Of a stretch of DNA of 64,000 nucleotides, positions 26,997 to 38,327 are shown piece by piece. The stretch spans positions 186,001 to 250,000 of the forward strand of contig NZ_JAQQLE010000002.1 in the NCBI RefSeq assembly GCF_028548475.1. Direction: 5' to 3'. The notes below the pieces were generated by a model. The model made no database searches. It saw only the letters and a list, made by a program, of their open reading frames with translations, and was not told the DNA's origin. Position numbers and translations under genes: made by a program. Position 1 is the stretch's first letter; each line of letters begins with the position of its first letter. The stretch is from Vogesella margarita. GTDB lineage: Bacteria > Pseudomonadota > Gammaproteobacteria > Burkholderiales > Chromobacteriaceae.

Positions 26997-28226
26997 TCAG
27001 CGGCCGGTGGTGCGCGGCTTGCCGCCTACGGTGTTGCACAGCGGTACCGGCCGGTTGGACGGGGCAAGCGGGGCCGGGTCGCAGTCGACCACACGGTTGC
27101 GGCCGCCGGACTTGGCCAGGTACAGGCGGCGGTCGGCGCTGTCGAACAGCTGGTTCCAGCTGGCGCCGGGCTGCGGTATGCCGCTGGCGACGCCGATGCT
27201 GGCAGTCAGCTGTGTCGCCGGATCGGCAGGGTTGAGCAGGATGCCGTTCAGCGCGAGGCACAGCTTGTTGGCCACATGGCGCGCACCGGCGGCATCGGTA
27301 TCCGGCAGCAGCAGGCAGAATTCCTCGCCACCGATGCGGGCGAAAATGTCGCCCTGGCGCACTTCGTCGGCGATGCGGTCGGCCACCGCGCGCAGCGCCT
27401 GGTCGCCCTTGCTGTGGCCGTAGGTGTCGTTGATGCGCTTGAAGTGGTCGAGGTCCATCATCAGCACCGCCAGCGAGCGCTGCTGGCGGGCGTGCAGCGC
27501 GTACTGGCGCAGTGCCAGGTCGAAGAAGGTGCGGCGGTTGAAGATGCCGGTCAGCGGGTCGAGTGCGGCGAGCTTGCTCAGCTGGCGGTATTGCAGCTCG
27601 CGCTGCACCTGGATGAAGCCGAGTTGCAGCATCACCGCGCTGATCAGGGTCAGCAGCAACAGGGTCGGACAGCCGAGCAGCGGCGGCGCGGCCGCAAGGG
27701 CGGCTCCGGCGGCACTGGCCAGCAGGTAGAGGCCGAACAGCGCGCTGGCGCTACCCAGCAGCAGCGCCGCCGGGCCGCGCTTGCTGCGTTTTTGCAGCAA
27801 CTGGCGGGCAATGCCGGCGAAAAGCCAGCCGCTGACCAGCAGGAACAAGGCCTGTCGCGATGCGGCCTGTGGCAGCAGCAGGACGCCGCAAAGCAGCAGC
27901 ACGGCCTGCGTCGCCGAGGCCGCCTTGCCGTGCCACCACGCGCGGCGCCCTTCGGTCAGTCGCGCCACCGCCTGGCCCAGCAGTTCGTTCTTCAGGCCGG
28001 TGAGCAGTGCGGCGGGCAACAGCCAGGCGCTGCTGCCTGCCGCTTGCGGAGAAGGCAGGAAGGCGAAGTACAGCATCAGGATCGCCATCAGCAGCGAGCC
28101 GCCGAGCCAGAACGCCTCGATGCCGCGGCCGGTCAGCCGGTCACGCCCCGCGTACACCATGACGCCGCCAATGCCGTAGACCAGGGCAATGGCGGTGAGG
28201 AGGGTGGGGGTGTCCAGCGATGCCAT
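26997..28226 (-). CDS. Membrane-bound diguanylate cyclase (GGDEF)
   Basis: From ATG 28226 the product is 409 residues. The first ~225 form about seven hydrophobic helices, a membrane sensor without a recognised name. A GGDEF domain follows, with [30 protein letters not shown] and ARIGGEEFCLLLPD. RQGD five residues before GGEEF is an intact I-site. It should make c-di-GMP from GTP and be feedback inhibited. The frame upstream of 28226 overlaps the divergent rsuA promoter region and lacks similarity. Confidence 0.9.
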   Translation of the reverse strand: MASLDTPTLLTAIALVYGIGGVMVYAGRDRLTGRGIEAFWLGGSLLMAILMLYFAFLPSPQAAGSSAWLLPAALLTGLKNELLGQAVARLTEGRRAWWHGKAASATQAVLLLCGVLLLPQAASRQALFLLVSGWLFAGIARQLLQKRSKRGPAALLLGSASALFGLYLLASAAGAALAAAPPLLGCPTLLLLTLISAVMLQLGFIQVQRELQYRQLSKLAALDPLTGIFNRRTFFDLALRQYALHARQQRSLAVLMMDLDHFKRINDTYGHSKGDQALRAVADRIADEVRQGDIFARIGGEEFCLLLPDTDAAGARHVANKLCLALNGILLNPADPATQLTASIGVASGIPQPGASWNQLFDSADRRLYLAKSGGRNRVVDCDPAPLAPSNRPVPLCNTVGGKPRTTGR

Positions 28227-28409
28227 GCGGCAAATATCCTGATTGGTTGTTTTGTCAAAAAGCAATCGGAAATTGTACCACGCTTTTAATTGGGGTCTGT
28301 AAGCGGCCGCATTGATTTTAAAGAATAATCCGTTCAAAAAGATGAACTTATCCGTCATGGCGGGGCGCCGCTTGCCGGTCTGGCGGGGTCGGCGCACGGG
28401 GCAACATGC

Positions 28410-28415
28410 TAGAAT
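28410..28415 (+). promoter_or_regulatory. Extended -10 element of rsuA
   Basis: TG-C-TAGAAT (28407-28415) is a good extended -10. Transcription would begin near 28422, one base before the ATG, and there is no purine-rich ribosome binding site in front of the ATG. Confidence 0.45.
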
Positions 28416-28422
28416 GCGCGCC

Positions 28423-29139
28423 ATGGAACTGTATCGATTTTTGCAACAACAGGGCTTCGGCGGGCGCAAGGCCTGTCGCGAGCTGGTGGACTACGGCCTG
28501 GTCGAGCTGGACGGCGTGCCCGCGACCGACTGGCGCATGGCGGTGGAACCGGCGGCGATCCGCACGCTCTGCGTCGACGGCGAGCCGTGGCCGGTGCTGG
28601 CGCTGCCTTGCTACCTGATGCTGCACAAGCCGGCCGGCTACGAGACCTCGCACCAGCCGCAGCACCACCTCAGCGTGTTTCGCCTGCTGCCGTGGCAGTT
28701 CGCCAATCTCGGCATCGCCGCCGTCGGCCGGCTGGACGTCGATACCACCGGCCTGCTGCTGTTTTCCACAGACGGCCAGTTTGTCCACAGCCTGAGCTCG
28801 CCGCGCAAGGTTATCCCCAAGTGCTACCAGGTCACCACCCGTCACGCCGTCACGCCGCAGTTGTTGCAGCAGCTGCGCGACGGTGTGCTGCTGCACGACG
28901 AGACCGTGCCGCTGGCCGCGACACAGGTGGAGCAGCTGGATACGCACCGCTTCAACATGAGCATCACCCAGGGCAAGTACCACCAGGTGAAGCGCATGGT
29001 TGCCGCCGCCGGCAACCGTGTCGAGCAGTTGCATCGCATCGCGATGGGCGATCTGCCGCTCGGCGAGCTGGCGGAGGGACAGTGGCGGCTGCTGGATGCG
29101 GCGGAGCTGGCGCTGCTGGGCTATCCGGCGGCGAAGTAA
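28423..29139 (+). CDS. rsuA: 16S rRNA pseudouridine(516) synthase RsuA family
   Basis: The 238-residue product has an N-terminal S4 RNA-binding domain (RFLQQQGFGGRKACRELVDYGLV). The pseudouridine synthase core follows with AAVGRLDVDTTGLLLFSTDG, whose Asp near residue 104 is catalytic, and QGKYHQVKRMVAAAGNRV. Length and motifs fit RsuA, which modifies U516 of 16S rRNA. The paralogues RluE/RluF differ in length, so RsuA is favoured but not proven. A -10-like TAGAAT lies seven bases before the ATG with no ribosome binding site, so the message could be leaderless. Confidence 0.88.
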   Translation: MELYRFLQQQGFGGRKACRELVDYGLVELDGVPATDWRMAVEPAAIRTLCVDGEPWPVLALPCYLMLHKPAGYETSHQPQHHLSVFRLLPWQFANLGIAAVGRLDVDTTGLLLFSTDGQFVHSLSSPRKVIPKCYQVTTRHAVTPQLLQQLRDGVLLHDETVPLAATQVEQLDTHRFNMSITQGKYHQVKRMVAAAGNRVEQLHRIAMGDLPLGELAEGQWRLLDAAELALLGYPAAK

Positions 29140-29160
29140 GCATTACGCCTTCGCCAAAAG

Positions 29161-29196
29161 CAATGCGGCCAACCTTGGCAAAGGTTGGCCGCATTG
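29161..29196. terminator. Hairpin of two uptake-like repeats between rsuA and the rhodanese gene
   Basis: A perfect 16-base stem (29161-29176/29181-29196) with a GGCA loop is built from an exact copy (29165-29177) and a 12-of-13 copy (29180-29192). On the minus strand it is followed by CTTTT. It separates the convergent rsuA and rhodanese genes. Confidence 0.85.
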
Positions 29197-29211
29197 TTGT
29201 AGGGGGTACGC

Positions 29212-29544
29212 TCAGGGCTGCGGTGTCAGTTGCAGCACCGTGGCAGCCTGTTCCAGGCTGCCCAGGTTGCTGACCTGCTGGTAGCCCAGTTGCTGCAGCT
29301 GCCGCTGTGCTTCGCCGGCACGGCTGCCCGTGCGACAGTACAGCTGGATCGGTGTGGACTTGTCCGGCACCAGTTGCTGGATCTCGCTGCCGATGCGCTC
29401 GGCCGGCAGCAGGATGGCGCCGGGCAGGTGACGCTCAGCGTATTCCTGCGGGCTGCGCACATCGATCAGCAGCGGGTCGGCCAGCGCACTGCCCAGCCAC
29501 AGACAGCTGGCGAGGACGAGTACGCTACGGGCAAGGGATTTCAT
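29212..29544 (-). CDS. Exported single-domain rhodanese (PspE-like)
   Basis: From ATG 29544 the product is 110 residues with a signal peptide (VLVLASCLWLGSALA). The rhodanese domain has LLIDVRSPQEYAERHLPGA and the active-site loop CRTGSRA (Cys70). It should move sulfane sulfur in the periplasm, as PspE does with thiosulfate and cyanide. Its ATG overlaps the hemY stop (TGATG), so it is translationally coupled as the last gene of the haem operon. The link to haem synthesis is unexplained. Confidence 0.88.
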   Translation of the reverse strand: MKSLARSVLVLASCLWLGSALADPLLIDVRSPQEYAERHLPGAILLPAERIGSEIQQLVPDKSTPIQLYCRTGSRAGEAQRQLQQLGYQQVSNLGSLEQAATVLQLTPQP

Positions 29545-30752
29545 CAGCAGCCGTTCTCCAGCGCGATTTTCAGTGCGTCCTGGTAGTGGCGTTCGGCCTT
29601 TTCCGGCTTGTCGATCGCCAGCAGCAGCTTGGCCAGTTCGGCGTGGGCGCACAGGGTAGGCTGAATAGACAGGCTGGCTTCCAGATAGTTCTGCGCCTTG
29701 CCCCACAGCTGTTCGGCGTGCGCGAGGCGACCCAGCGACAGCAGCAGCAGGTGGTCGCGCGGCCGCGATTTCAGCCAGTTTTCCGCGTCGCGCAGCAGGG
29801 TCAGACGGCGCGGGCTGTCGATGTGCTCGGCCAGCAGGCCCAGCTCTCGCGCCAGCTCCGGCGTCGCCTGTTCGTCGTCGGACAGCGCGCCGGCGATCAG
29901 CTCCGCCGCCATGTCGTAGGCGTTGAGCTTGATCAGCTGGTTGGCGATGTCGGCGACCAGCGCCGGGTTCTGCCGCTCGACCCCGGGGATACGCTTCAGC
30001 CAGTCGCGGATCTCGCGCTCGCTGCTGAAGCTGGCCAGCTGCTGGCGGTAGGCGGCCAGCCGGTAGCGGCGCGCCTGCTCCGCTTCCAGCGCGTCGGCCT
30101 TCAGCAGTTTTTCGGTCAGCGTCAGCACGTGTTCCGGCTGCTTCAGCATCAGGCGGATCTTCAGCTCCAGCCGCAGCGCCGAGGTCAGGTTGCTGGAGAT
30201 GGCGCGTGCGCGCTCGACGGCGGCCAGCGCCTCCAGCGGCTGCTTGCCGTCGAGGCGGATCTGCGCCTCCAGCATGTGGCGCGCCAGCTGGATGCGTTCC
30301 GGCATGTCTTCCAGCCGCGCCAGATAGCCGTCGCGGCGTTCCATGTCCTGCATGCTGGCGGCGCTGCGCGCGGCGATCATCAGCGCGAGGCCGCGGTTCT
30401 CATCGGAATACTCGTCGTCGATCGATTTCAGCGCCTCGCGTTCGGCGCGCTGGAAGCGGCCTTCGAACATCGCGATCGCCGCCTCGCGCAGCGCGTGGCG
30501 CGACGCCTTCAGCTTGCGCTGGCGCTGGTAGGTGCGCACCTCGTGCGGCAGGTTGGCCGCAATGCCGAGCAGGCGCAGCACGCCGTAGGCGACCAGGATC
30601 AGCAGCACGATGGCGAGGATCAGGAAGTTGAACGACACCTCCATGCGGTACGGCGGCACGAACAGGATGGCGTAGCCGGTATTGATGGTGGAGGCAAGGC
30701 CAATCAGCACCGCGAGGGCAAACAGCCCGACGACCCAGAATACGAATCTCAC
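29544..30752 (-). CDS. hemY: HemY, membrane-anchored TPR protein of the haem operon
   Basis: The 402-residue product starts at GTG behind AAAGGGG. Two N-terminal membrane helices (about 3-25 and 43-63) hold the HemY_N domain with TGYAILFVPPYRMEVSF. Tetratricopeptide-like helical repeats follow to the C-terminus (LGRLAHAEQLWGKAQNYLEAS; AELAKLLLAIDKPEKAERHY). Proteobacterial HemY is a scaffold protein in the last haem steps. It follows hemX by three bases. A diverged repeat copy is at 30548-30560. Confidence 0.92.
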   Translation of the reverse strand: MRFVFWVVGLFALAVLIGLASTINTGYAILFVPPYRMEVSFNFLILAIVLLILVAYGVLRLLGIAANLPHEVRTYQRQRKLKASRHALREAAIAMFEGRFQRAEREALKSIDDEYSDENRGLALMIAARSAASMQDMERRDGYLARLEDMPERIQLARHMLEAQIRLDGKQPLEALAAVERARAISSNLTSALRLELKIRLMLKQPEHVLTLTEKLLKADALEAEQARRYRLAAYRQQLASFSSEREIRDWLKRIPGVERQNPALVADIANQLIKLNAYDMAAELIAGALSDDEQATPELARELGLLAEHIDSPRRLTLLRDAENWLKSRPRDHLLLLSLGRLAHAEQLWGKAQNYLEASLSIQPTLCAHAELAKLLLAIDKPEKAERHYQDALKIALENGC

Positions 30753-30755
30753 GCT

Positions 30756-31784
30756 TTATTCCCCTTTGTTGCCCTGCGCTTCGCGCACGGCTTTCAGGCT
30801 GGCAGACAGGTCCGGCAGCGTCACGCTCAGGCGTACCGAGGCGACCTCGGACAGCATCGCCTGCCACTGGCGGGTGGTCGGCGCGTCGCGGTCGAAGTAG
30901 CGGGCAGCGTACTGGCCGGCGGCGGCGAGATCGGCCTGGTAGGTGGCGCCGTCGCGCTGGATCAGCGCCAGACGCGCATCCAGCAGGCGCATTTTCAGGT
31001 TCTCGCGCAGGAAGAACGCCTGCTCAGGCGACAGCAACAGCGCCTCCGGCTTGTCCATGCGGCGGATGCGCACCAGGTCGCCCAGGCTCTGCGTCAGCTC
31101 GCCGGCCAGGCGCGTCCACCACGGCGCATCGGCGGCCACGCTGGCCTGTGCCACCGGCTTGCCGCCGAGGCGGTGATGGTCGATCACCAGCGGCAGGGTC
31201 TCGGCGCCCAGCATCAGCGTGTCCAGCTTGACGGTCAGGCCGACGGTGTCGAGGTAGGGCAGCGCCTTCAGCGTTTCCAGATCCTTGGCCACCGCGCGCT
31301 TGACGCCGATCAGGCCGGGATTGTCGACTTGCGCCAGACGGGTCTGTACCCCCTCCAGTGCCGAGATCGCGCCGCTGACATTGCCGGCCAGCTGCAGCTG
31401 CTGGCTGGCGACGCCCAGGGTGTGCTCCACCTCGGACAGCAGCCAGTCGCTGCGGTCCTTGGTCAGCTCCTGGTACATGCCGCTGAGGGTGGCGTACTGG
31501 CCGGCGGACTCGTTGACGCGGGCCTCGATCAGCGCCAGCTTGGCCTGCAGCTCGCGGGTGCTGGCCTGGGTCAGTTCGGCCTGGTTCTGCAGCGCCTTGG
31601 TGCTGCCTCCGGCGTCGGCCAGCCGTTCGGCCAGCGCCTGCTGCGCCTTGTTCAGTTGCTGGCGGGTATCCAGGTACTGCCAGCCGGTGAGGCCCAGCGC
31701 GACGACGGCAACGATCAGCGCAAGGTTGACGGGTGGTTTGTTCGGCTTGTTGCTGCCGTTTTCAACTGGAGTGGCTTCGCTCAT
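30756..31784 (-). CDS. hemX: HemX-like uroporphyrin-III C-methyltransferase homologue
   Basis: The product is 342 residues with a short cytosolic N-terminus, one membrane helix (LALIVAVVALGLTGWQYL, about 20-37), then a long coiled-coil (about 40-110) and the HemX domain. The annotation as methyltransferase in databases is historical; HemX lacks a SAM site and is regarded as a partner of HemY. Position after hemD with a 178-base gap and before hemY supports the call. The frame is open 42 codons upstream of 31784, but the helix position fits this start. Confidence 0.88.
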   Translation of the reverse strand: MSEATPVENGSNKPNKPPVNLALIVAVVALGLTGWQYLDTRQQLNKAQQALAERLADAGGSTKALQNQAELTQASTRELQAKLALIEARVNESAGQYATLSGMYQELTKDRSDWLLSEVEHTLGVASQQLQLAGNVSGAISALEGVQTRLAQVDNPGLIGVKRAVAKDLETLKALPYLDTVGLTVKLDTLMLGAETLPLVIDHHRLGGKPVAQASVAADAPWWTRLAGELTQSLGDLVRIRRMDKPEALLLSPEQAFFLRENLKMRLLDARLALIQRDGATYQADLAAAGQYAARYFDRDAPTTRQWQAMLSEVASVRLSVTLPDLSASLKAVREAQGNKGE

Positions 31785-31962
31785 GGATGACGGAGAACCG
31801 GAGTGTGGCCCAGCCATAAGGCGTGGCCGTGTTTGCTCGAATATGGCGGCATCTGCGCCGGAATCATTGCGCCCTGCCGTGCTGTATCGCGGCGCGCGGC
31901 GGCGAAACAAATCTTAACAGAACCGTGGCATTGTAACCGCGCCGCCCCGGTGCGGCCAGCGG

Positions 31963-32715
31963 CTAGGGCTGCTGGCGGGCGGCAAACAGCGCGCATAGCG
32001 CCGTCTCGTCGGCGGCCAGCAGCGGCCGGGTGACGCCCAGCTGCTGCAGGGTGGCGGCGATGCGCGGGTGCAGCGCGATGAAACGGCAGCCCAGCAGCGC
32101 GCGCTGGCGCGCGGCGCCGGCCTGGCGGAACAGCAGCGTTGCGCTATGGCTGGAGGTGATCAGCAGCGCCGGATTGCTGGCAGCCAGGCGGTCGAACAGC
32201 GTCCAGTCGGCTTCCACCGGCACGCGGTGATAGACCTCCGCGTAGACCACCCGCGCGCCGCGGCGGGCGAGGGTTTCCCCAAGTTGTGGCCGGCCGCCGT
32301 CGCCGCGCACAATCAGTACCGTTTGTCCGGAGAGCTGTTGCAGCGGCGGCAGCGCCAGCAGGGCGTCGCTGTCGTTTCCCTGCGGCGGATGCAGCACCGT
32401 GCGGCCGCTGAGCGCGGCCAGCTTGTCGGCGCTGGCGCGGCCGACGCAGGCAAGCTTGGCCGCAAGCGGCAGGCCGGCGAGGTGCGGCCAGGCGAGCTCA
32501 ATGCAGGACGGGCTGACGAAGACCAGCCAGTCGGCACCGGCGGCCTGCTGCGGCAGGACCGCGAGCGCGGCGTCGTCGGCGACGGTGTCCTCGACGCAGA
32601 ACGGCAGCGCCGCGATGCCGGCGGCCGCCAGCCGCTGCGCCTGCTGTGCCGCCTGTGCGGCCGGGCGCACCAGAAGCAGCGTGGGCTGCAAGGTTGGCCG
32701 CGGCGTGGCCGGCAT
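31963..32715 (-). CDS. hemD: Uroporphyrinogen-III synthase
   Basis: HemD closes hydroxymethylbilane with inversion of ring D to give uroporphyrinogen III. The 250-residue product has the weakly conserved two-domain HemD fold. Recognisable spots are DWLVFVSPSCIELAWPHL, LACVGRASADKLAAL, and LIVRGDGGRPQLGETLARRGARVVYAEVYHR. Its start is only two bases from the hemC stop. An exact repeat copy lies near the start at 32689-32701 and a 12-of-13 copy at 32451-32463. Confidence 0.93.
   Translation of the reverse strand: MPATPRPTLQPTLLLVRPAAQAAQQAQRLAAAGIAALPFCVEDTVADDAALAVLPQQAAGADWLVFVSPSCIELAWPHLAGLPLAAKLACVGRASADKLAALSGRTVLHPPQGNDSDALLALPPLQQLSGQTVLIVRGDGGRPQLGETLARRGARVVYAEVYHRVPVEADWTLFDRLAASNPALLITSSHSATLLFRQAGAARQRALLGCRFIALHPRIAATLQQLGVTRPLLAADETALCALFAARQQP
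32689..32701 (-). repeat. Exact copy of the 13-base uptake-like repeat inside hemD
   Basis: Exact CAAGGTTGGCCGC close to the 5' end of hemD, which reads it on the complementary strand as R-P-T-L-Q in a region of low conservation. Confidence 0.8.
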
Positions 32716-32716
32716 C

Positions 32717-33652
32717 TTACTTGCCGGCCTGTTCGGCGATCACGGCCTCGATCAGCGGGCCGGCGTCCTGGTCCAGCAGTTTCTTGGCCACTGCGCGGCC
32801 CAGCGCGTCGGCGTAGTCGCGCGGCGCGCTGGCGCTGGCGGTGAGCATCACCGAGCCGTCCGGATGGGCGACGAAGCCGCCGAGGGTGATCACGTCGTCG
32901 GTGATGGTGGCAAAGCCGCCGATCGGGATCTGGCAGCTGCCGCCCAGTACGCGCGACAGCGAACGTTCGGCGCTGACGCAGGCGTGGGTGTCGGCGTGGT
33001 TCAGCGGCGCCAGCAGTTCGATGAGATCGCTGCGGTCGGCGCGGATCTCGATGCCCAGCGCGCCCTGGCCGACGGCCGGCAGGCTCTCGGACGGCGCCAG
33101 CTCGGCGCGGATGCGCTCGGCGAGCTCCAGGCGTTTCAGGCCGGCGGCGGCGAGGATGATGGCGTCGAATTCGCCGTCGTCCAGCTTGCGCAGGCGGGTC
33201 TGCACGTTGCCGCGCAGCGGCTTGATGGTGAGGTGCGGGAAGCGGGCGCGGATCTGCGATTCGCGGCGCAGGCTGGAGGTGCCGACCACGCTGCCTGCCG
33301 GCAGCTCGTGCAGGCTGGCGTAGGTGTTGGACACGAAGGCGTCGCGCGGGTCTTCGCGCTCGCAGATGGCGGCCAGCGCGAAGCCCTCCGGCAGGTTCAT
33401 CGGCACGTCCTTGATGGAGTGCACCGCGATGTCGGCGCGGCCTTCCTGCAGCGCCAGCTCCAGTTCCTTCACGAACAGGCCCTTGCCGCCGATCTTGGAC
33501 AGGGTCTTGTCCAGGATCTGGTCGCCCTGGGTGGTCATGCCGAGGATTTCCACGCTGAGCGCCGGGTACAGCGCCTCCAGGCGGGCCTTGATGTGTTCGG
33601 CCTGCCACATGGCAAGTTTGCTTTCGCGGCTGGCGATGACGAGTTTGTTCAT
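32717..33652 (-). CDS. hemC: Hydroxymethylbilane synthase (porphobilinogen deaminase)
   Basis: The enzyme polymerises four porphobilinogens into hydroxymethylbilane on a dipyrromethane cofactor. From ATG 33652 it is 311 residues. Landmarks are [23 protein letters not shown] with the catalytic Asp82, [23 protein letters not shown], and GGSCQIPIG with the cofactor-binding Cys240. It is the first gene of hemC-hemD-hemX-hemY-rhodanese. Upstream are an exact repeat copy (33710-33722) and a 17-base palindrome (33755-33771). Confidence 0.97.
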   Translation of the reverse strand: MNKLVIASRESKLAMWQAEHIKARLEALYPALSVEILGMTTQGDQILDKTLSKIGGKGLFVKELELALQEGRADIAVHSIKDVPMNLPEGFALAAICEREDPRDAFVSNTYASLHELPAGSVVGTSSLRRESQIRARFPHLTIKPLRGNVQTRLRKLDDGEFDAIILAAAGLKRLELAERIRAELAPSESLPAVGQGALGIEIRADRSDLIELLAPLNHADTHACVSAERSLSRVLGGSCQIPIGGFATITDDVITLGGFVAHPDGSVMLTASASAPRDYADALGRAVAKKLLDQDAGPLIEAVIAEQAGK

Positions 33653-33709
33653 GGACGGCGATCCTGCACGGGCAATTGGAAAGATGGCGCGCATTTTAGC
33701 ACGAGCGTT

Positions 33710-33722
33710 GCGGCCAACCTTG
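33710..33722 (+). repeat. Exact copy of the 13-base uptake-like repeat
   Basis: Exact GCGGCCAACCTTG in the hemC upstream region, 58 bases from the hemC start. Confidence 0.85.
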
Positions 33723-33754
33723 ATGCAAGGCAGTGTGTGTAGCTGCAACAGTAC

Positions 33755-33771
33755 GTGTAGTTTAACTACAC
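33755..33771. promoter_or_regulatory. 17-base palindrome upstream of hemC
   Basis: GTGTAGTT and AACTACAC are perfect arms around a single T. The site is about 100 bases upstream of the hemC start and 57 bases past the end of the AEC gene. No T-run follows, so an operator for the haem operon is more likely than a terminator. Confidence 0.45.
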
Positions 33772-33827
33772 GGTGGCGGCGTTTTGCGGCAGGATGGATT
33801 GTCGGCGCCTGGCCTGTAGTGGCGGTG

Positions 33828-34721
33828 TCAATGCAGCAGGCTCAGCATCAGCGGCAGGCTCAGCATCGCCGCCAGCGTCGAGGTGGTCACCACCGCGGCG
33901 GCCAGCTCGCCGTCGCCCCGCATGCGCACCGCGAGGATGTAGGCGGAGGTGGCGGTCGGCAGCATGCTCATCACCAGCGTCGCCTGGCGGTAGACGCCGG
34001 TCAGCCCGAACAGCTGCACCGTGGCGACGGCGATCAGCGGCAGCAGCAACAGCTTGATGCCGTTCCAGTACAGCAGCGGCGCGTAGTGGCTGGCCAGCGC
34101 GGTAAAGCGCAGCCCGGCGCCGACGGTGATCAGCCCCAGCGGCAGCGCGGCGGCGGCAAGGTGGTCGATGGCGGCGAACAGCGGCTGCGGCACGATCAGT
34201 CCGGACACGTTGGCCGCAAGGCCGCTGCTGATGCCCCAGATGATGGGGTTGCGCGCCAGCTCGCGCAGCATGCCCTGCTGGCTGGTCCGCGACAGCTGCC
34301 ACACGGCCATCAGGTTGACCACCGGCACCATCGCGCCGCACAGCAGCGCGATCACCGCGATGCCGGGCGTGCCGGCGAGGCTGCCCATCACCGCGAAACC
34401 GACGTAGGTGTTGAAACGGTAGGCGCCCTGATTGCCGGCGGCGAACGAGGCCTGCGGCAGACGGAACAGCGGTTTGGCGGCATTGCCGAGCAGGAAACCG
34501 GCGCCGGTGAACAGCAGGCCGCTGGCCAGCATCGGCAGGCTGGCGGCAAAGTCCAGCTCGGCCCGCGCCAGCGCGCGGAACAGCAGCGGCGGGAACAGGA
34601 TGAAGTAGACGAATTTTTCCGCTTCGGCCCAGAATACCGGCGACAGCATGCCGCTGCGGCGCAGGGCAAAGCCGGACAGGATGAGCAGGAAATCGGGTAA
34701 CAGGATCAGCGCAGGGTTCAT
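33828..34721 (-). CDS. AEC (auxin efflux carrier) family transporter
   Basis: A 297-residue inner-membrane protein with about ten hydrophobic segments in two inverted halves. Family features are [16 protein letters not shown] in the middle and [20 protein letters not shown] near the end. Bacterial AEC proteins transport malonate, malate or other organic acids. Its start is 52 bases from the divergent ppc start, so the two may share control; a C4-acid substrate would fit, but this is a guess. Confidence 0.88.
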   Translation of the reverse strand: MNPALILLPDFLLILSGFALRRSGMLSPVFWAEAEKFVYFILFPPLLFRALARAELDFAASLPMLASGLLFTGAGFLLGNAAKPLFRLPQASFAAGNQGAYRFNTYVGFAVMGSLAGTPGIAVIALLCGAMVPVVNLMAVWQLSRTSQQGMLRELARNPIIWGISSGLAANVSGLIVPQPLFAAIDHLAAAALPLGLITVGAGLRFTALASHYAPLLYWNGIKLLLLPLIAVATVQLFGLTGVYRQATLVMSMLPTATSAYILAVRMRGDGELAAAVVTTSTLAAMLSLPLMLSLLH

Positions 34722-34773
34722 CGCGCTATCTTCACAGCATTCGTATCACCATAACAATCAGGGAAAACAGAGC

Positions 34774-37482
<2,709 letters not shown>

Positions 37483-37505
37483 TGCTGCACCTGCCCGGTA
37501 ACGGC

Positions 37506-37533
37506 AACGGCCACCTGCGGGTGGCCGTTTTTT
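37506..37533 (+). terminator. Terminator after ppc
   Basis: Arms acggccacc/ggtggccgt with a four-base loop, followed by TTTTTT, 24 bases after the ppc stop. Confidence 0.9.
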
Positions 37534-37637
37534 ATGGCTACAAACGGTTACATCTCGACACCGTTTGCCGCTATGGCGCCGCCGGGTGCGGGAGGACAAT
37601 GAGCGCCGGTCCATTTCGCAGCACAAGGGTGAGCAGC

Positions 37638-38210
37638 ATGAGCAGCAAAGACATTCAGTATCTGGCGGAACACCTGCTGCATACCGGCGTGGGCGGCTTG
37701 TCCGAGCGCGAACTGCAGGCGCTGATGCGCATCTCGCGCAAACTGCAATCGGTGCGCCCGGAAAGTGCGCTGCCCGATCGCGGTCCCACTTTCGGCGAGC
37801 GCCTGGCCGACCGCGTGGCGGAGTTCGGCGGCTCGTGGACCTTTATCATGATTTTCGGCGCTTTCCTGTTCGGCTGGGCCTTGCTGAACAGCGAAGTACT
37901 GGGCGCCCGCGCCTTCGACCCGTATCCCTATATCTTCCTCAACCTGATGCTGTCGATGCTGGCGGCGATCCAGGCGCCGATCATCATGATGTCGCAGAAC
38001 CGGCAGACCACGCGCGACCGCATGACGATGATTCGCGACTTCGAGGTCAACCTCAAGGCCGAGGCCGCGATCGACGGCCTGCACAAGCGCATGGATCACC
38101 TGACGTGGGAGCTGCTGTCCGATCTGGAGTTGCTCAAGCAGGGCCAGAAGGCATGGCAGCGGCAGCCGTATCACGGTGCGGCGGACAAGGACGCGCCACC
38201 GGCCGGCTGA
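37638..38210 (+). CDS. DUF1003 inner-membrane protein
   Basis: The 190-residue product from ATG 37638 has the DUF1003 core: GERLADRVAEFGGSWTFI, a first helix (MIFGAFLFGWALLN), DPYPYIFLNLMLSMLAAIQAP with the second helix, then IIMMSQNRQTTRDR and a charged coiled-coil tail. The family is widespread with unknown function. The ATG has GGTGAG upstream; the longer open frame (from 37482) overlaps the ppc terminator and is rejected. Confidence 0.88.
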   Translation: MSSKDIQYLAEHLLHTGVGGLSERELQALMRISRKLQSVRPESALPDRGPTFGERLADRVAEFGGSWTFIMIFGAFLFGWALLNSEVLGARAFDPYPYIFLNLMLSMLAAIQAPIIMMSQNRQTTRDRMTMIRDFEVNLKAEAAIDGLHKRMDHLTWELLSDLELLKQGQKAWQRQPYHGAADKDAPPAG

Positions 38211-38327
38211 CGCGGCCACGCCGCAGGTAAGCGCCATCCGGCGCGGATGGTTTGCAGCCGGCGCTTGCTGCTGCGCTGCGGCACGGGCAGGATAGCGGGC
38301 TACCCCCATCCCTCGATCGGTTTTGTC

